Shown: positions 5,310 to 7,582 of the stretch, piece after piece
Numbering within the stretch: position 1 is the first letter of the stretch
Layout: every line of letters begins with the position of its first letter
DNA from: Acidimicrobiaceae bacterium
GTDB taxonomy: Bacteria; Actinomycetota; Acidimicrobiia; Acidimicrobiales; Ilumatobacteraceae
Reading direction: 5' to 3'
Assembly (NCBI GenBank): GCA_947490975.1
Contig: CANLHV010000055.1
Coordinates: 1 to 7,582 of the forward strand
DNA: 7,582 bases
Program-made: the position numbers and the translations under genes
Notes under the pieces: generated by a model
Told to the model about the DNA's origin: nothing
The model's input: the letters and a program-made list of their open reading frames with translations, nothing else
Databases searched by the model: none

Positions 5310-5957
5310 ATGGTTCGCAAGCGCAACGAAAAACATAAATACTTTTTCGCTGCATTAATCGCAAGTCTCGGTTTGTTGTCAGCATGTTCACGCGACGGTC
5401 GCGTTTTGCGCGAGTCGGGCCCCGGTCAGGGCGAGTCGATAGCGATCGTCACCACCGTTGCCCCGACTGACTCAGACACCAATGCCACGGTGGCGAATTT
5501 GTTTTCTGTCAGCGGCACTTGGGTCGACAGCGGCTCACTTGATCCACGACATACGTGCTTGGGTTCCAATGTCTCGCCAGCACTGACAATCGCGAACGTG
5601 CCTGCTGGCGCACAAAGCCTTGCAATTTCGCTCAATGAAACCACCAACCCAGATCAACCACTCTGGGTGGTGGCGAATTTGGCGCCAGAGTCAACAGTGA
5701 TTCAAGAAGGCGGCTTACCGGCCAGCGCAATCGTTGGCGCGGCATTTAACGGCGACAGAATCGTGGATGGCTACAACGGCCCGTGTATTACCGACAGTGA
5801 GATTCACGAATTCGTTCTGGTGGTTTACGCCGTTGACCAGATGATCGAGTACGTACCTGAACCACAATCGCTCGAGAGTTCAAAACTTTTGTTGAATGCA
5901 ATTCAAGCGTCGGCTTTCGACTCTGCCGAGACGCGATTCTTTGTTCAAAACCCATAA
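5310..5957 (+). CDS. PEBP/YbhB-like (Raf kinase inhibitor-like) lipoprotein
   Basis: This is a 215-residue lipoprotein. A basic n-region (Arg3, Lys4, Arg5), a hydrophobic core and lipobox LSAC ending at Cys26 are followed by a Ser/Thr-rich linker to about residue 62. The rest resembles the phosphatidylethanolamine-binding protein family: HTCLGSNVSPAL at 81-92, NPDQP at 113-117, NLAP, EGG, GYNGPC at 154-159, IHEF with His166, and VVYAVD. Several ligand-pocket positions differ from the family pattern. The usual DPDAP is NPDQP, the histidine before tryptophan is Leu118, and the proline pair after GPC is Ile-Thr. Family function in bacteria is poorly defined; ligand binding at the outer face of the membrane is a guess. 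ATG at 5310 is preceded by a plausible promoter but no Shine-Dalgarno site. The c-di-GMP gene follows in the same frame. Confidence 0.8.
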   Translation: MVRKRNEKHKYFFAALIASLGLLSACSRDGRVLRESGPGQGESIAIVTTVAPTDSDTNATVANLFSVSGTWVDSGSLDPRHTCLGSNVSPALTIANVPAGAQSLAISLNETTNPDQPLWVVANLAPESTVIQEGGLPASAIVGAAFNGDRIVDGYNGPCITDSEIHEFVLVVYAVDQMIEYVPEPQSLESSKLLLNAIQASAFDSAETRFFVQNP

Positions 5958-5999
5958 AAGACGCTTGCCGTCTGCCAAGATTTAGGCATAGACCAAAAC

Positions 6000-7582
6000 A
6001 TTGCTTCCCTACCGATCTCGCTATTTGAGACCGATTTAGATGCGCGACTGGTTGCAGCAAATGACTCATTTCGTGCTCTGGCGCTTGCGGGCGCACCGCT
6101 TGTGGTCGGAAGCGCACCGTGGGTGAACGCCCAACCTGCCGAGCGCACGGCTGCTGAACGCGCCTGGCAACTCGCCAAGCAAACCTCGTCAAACTTCAAT
6201 TTCGAGTTTCGATTGTGGCAAGCAACTGGCGAAGCGACTTGGGTTTTAGTTTCGCTTCAAGCAAAAAAAGACAACGCCGGTCGTGTGACAAGCTACATCG
6301 GCACAGCACATGATGTAACGCAAGCAGTCAGTCGACGGGTTCTTAGCGAGCAACTAATCGGTCTGCTCGATGCATCGCATGACGCAATTCTCGTTTTTGA
6401 TCGTACCGGCGCGCTGATGTTCGCCAATGATTATGCCCAGCAACTTGTAGGCAAGAGTGAAACACCCGGCCTCAACGACGCTGCAGTGCAAACTTTTATT
6501 CAAGCAATTCGCGATCAGCTTCCACGCGAATTGATTTCAAGCACCACTTCAAATCGTTGGCAAGGTGAAGTTGGCTTTCGCGGCACAGACTCGATCATGC
6601 GCACGCTCGATGTTGTGCTGCAAATCGTGCGCGATGCCAACGGCACGATCGAACACTATTCGGCGATCGCCCGAGATATAACTCAAGCAAAGCAAACCCA
6701 AGAAGAATTGCAACGTCAAGCCACTCACGATGCACTGACGAATCTGCCGAATCGAGTTTTGTTTCTTCGCAAACTCTCTGAGGCGCTCGACCGATCACGC
6801 ACACTCAAGCGTGGAGTCACCGTCTTGTTCGTCGATCTCGACAAATTAAAAGATGTCAATGACACAATTGGGCACGCTGTTGGCGATCAACTGATCGTAA
6901 ATATGGCAAAGCGACTAGTCAGCGCTACTCGCCCATCAGATGTTGTTGCTCGAATCGGTGGCGATGAGTTCGTAATTCTTTGCGATGGTCTTGGCGACGA
7001 ACAAATAGCGATGGATGTCGCTAACCGAATGCGCACAGCCGTGACAGGTCAACAAATCTTGCAAGGATTCGAAATCGAAACAAGTGCGAGCATCGGCATC
7101 GCCATGGCAAATTCGGTGCTGCTAAGCGAAATGTCTAGCGCTGACGCGGCGGTGACACTTCTGCATCACGCCGACAGCGCAATGTACCGCGCAAAGCAGC
7201 GTGGCCGAGGTCGCTGCGAAATGTACAGCGAAGAGATGAGCGCGAACGCTCGCGAAAAAAGTGCCCTGAGTTCGCAACTTGAGCGGGCACTCGCAACCGA
7301 CCAGTTGTTTCTTGTTTATCAGCCGATTGTTTCGACACACACGGGTCGCACCGCAGGCGCTGAAGCATTGCTGCGCTGGCAACACCCTGATCGCGGCGTT
7401 CTCACGCCACCAATTTTTTTAAGTCTTGCCGAAGAATCAGGTTTGATCGGACCAATCGGTGACTGGGTGACGCGACAAGCCTGCACCGACATGCGTGCTT
7501 GGCTCGACGCTGGCGCAATTGACGGATCATTCGTAATGCATATAAATGTGTCCGCGCGTCAACTTGGTGATGCCACATTTGT
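6000..7582 (+). CDS. PAS-PAS-GGDEF-EAL cyclic-di-GMP protein, 3' end outside window
   Basis: This long open frame shares the reading frame of the upstream lipoprotein gene after its stop at 5957 and stays open to the window end. Numbered from 6000, there are two PAS-like sensor regions (about 5-110 and 115-230, each ending in a (H/R)D(V/I)TQ segment). A GGDEF domain follows from about 241, with Asp279 in VDLDKLKDVND, an inhibitory RPSD site at 311-314 and an intact GGDEF at 320-324. An EAL domain begins near 425, with EALLRW at 455-460 and NVSARQL near the end; its remaining catalytic residues lie outside. It could both make and degrade c-di-GMP; no membrane segment is seen. No ATG, GTG or TTG occurs in frame between 5958 and 6102. 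Position 6000 (ATT) is a provisional start. GTG at 6102 would cut the first PAS domain. Domain identity is very secure; the start is not. Confidence 0.88.
   Translation, partial: MASLPISLFETDLDARLVAANDSFRALALAGAPLVVGSAPWVNAQPAERTAAERAWQLAKQTSSNFNFEFRLWQATGEATWVLVSLQAKKDNAGRVTSYIGTAHDVTQAVSRRVLSEQLIGLLDASHDAILVFDRTGALMFANDYAQQLVGKSETPGLNDAAVQTFIQAIRDQLPRELISSTTSNRWQGEVGFRGTDSIMRTLDVVLQIVRDANGTIEHYSAIARDITQAKQTQEELQRQATHDALTNLPNRVLFLRKLSEALDRSRTLKRGVTVLFVDLDKLKDVNDTIGHAVGDQLIVNMAKRLVSATRPSDVVARIGGDEFVILCDGLGDEQIAMDVANRMRTAVTGQQILQGFEIETSASIGIAMANSVLLSEMSSADAAVTLLHHADSAMYRAKQRGRGRCEMYSEEMSANAREKSALSSQLERALATDQLFLVYQPIVSTHTGRTAGAEALLRWQHPDRGVLTPPIFLSLAEESGLIGPIGDWVTRQACTDMRAWLDAGAIDGSFVMHINVSARQLGDATF

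Noticed and set aside
5788..6192. A 134-codon open frame on the minus strand spanning the PEBP/GGDEF junction
   Set aside because: It is antisense to two recognised domains, and its peptide is arginine-rich with no recognisable motif. It is best explained as a codon-usage shadow.
7122..7385. Overlapping minus-strand frames inside the GGDEF-EAL gene
   Set aside because: They are antisense to the conserved GGDEF-EAL coding sequence and have no family resemblance.
5310..7582. A PEBP-GGDEF-EAL fusion broken by a single stop codon
   Set aside because: The two parts share a frame, but PEBP is preceded by a lipoprotein signal and would be exported, while GGDEF-EAL acts on cytoplasmic nucleotides. 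The PEBP domain also ends naturally near the stop.

Overview
The window reads as chromosomal DNA of an actinomycete-like bacterium with mid-range GC (about 50% by eye). The best lineage clues are a mycothiol S-conjugate amidase (Mca) gene and an F420-dependent LLM-class oxidoreductase of the MSMEG_4141 type. Mycothiol and F420 are typical of Actinomycetota. The moderate GC and short intergenic gaps suggest an aquatic, streamlined member such as Acidimicrobiia/Ilumatobacteraceae, but that placement is inference. I see no transposase, phage gene, CRISPR array, rRNA or tRNA.

Layout: (1) Bases 1-132 hold the 5' end of an unrecognised minus-strand gene. It is divergent, across 172 bp, from a plus-strand pair: an SDR dehydrogenase (305-1111) overlapped by a PhyH-type Fe(II)/2-oxoglutarate dioxygenase (1104-1943). 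(2) The LLM/F420 oxidoreductase (2846-1926, minus) converges on the dioxygenase with an 18-bp tail overlap. Across a very short promoter region with overlapping -10 elements it diverges from a plus-strand pair: a secreted thermonuclease-like lipoprotein (2888-3403) and a ChbG/YdjC-type deacetylase (3413-4258). (3) Mca (5215-4265, minus) converges on the deacetylase with a 6-bp gap. Across a 94-bp region carrying four 14-bp imperfect tandem repeats and a dyad, it diverges from a PEBP/YbhB-like lipoprotein (5310-5957). (4) A large cytoplasmic PAS-PAS-GGDEF-EAL cyclic-di-GMP protein follows at about 6000 and runs off the window end.

Functionally this is a mosaic of small transcription units, not one pathway. 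The SDR, dioxygenase and F420 oxidoreductase form a plausible redox group for oxidising an organic substrate of unknown identity. Mca is thiol-based detoxification. The nuclease and deacetylase may act in scavenging or polymer turnover. The GGDEF-EAL protein is signalling. I found no convincing new multi-gene system. The observations most worth checking are regulatory or start-site features: recurrent -10-like boxes placed for (near-)leaderless transcripts, a symmetric bidirectional -10, the 14-bp repeat cluster, and a GGDEF-EAL gene with no normal start codon upstream of its first PAS domain.
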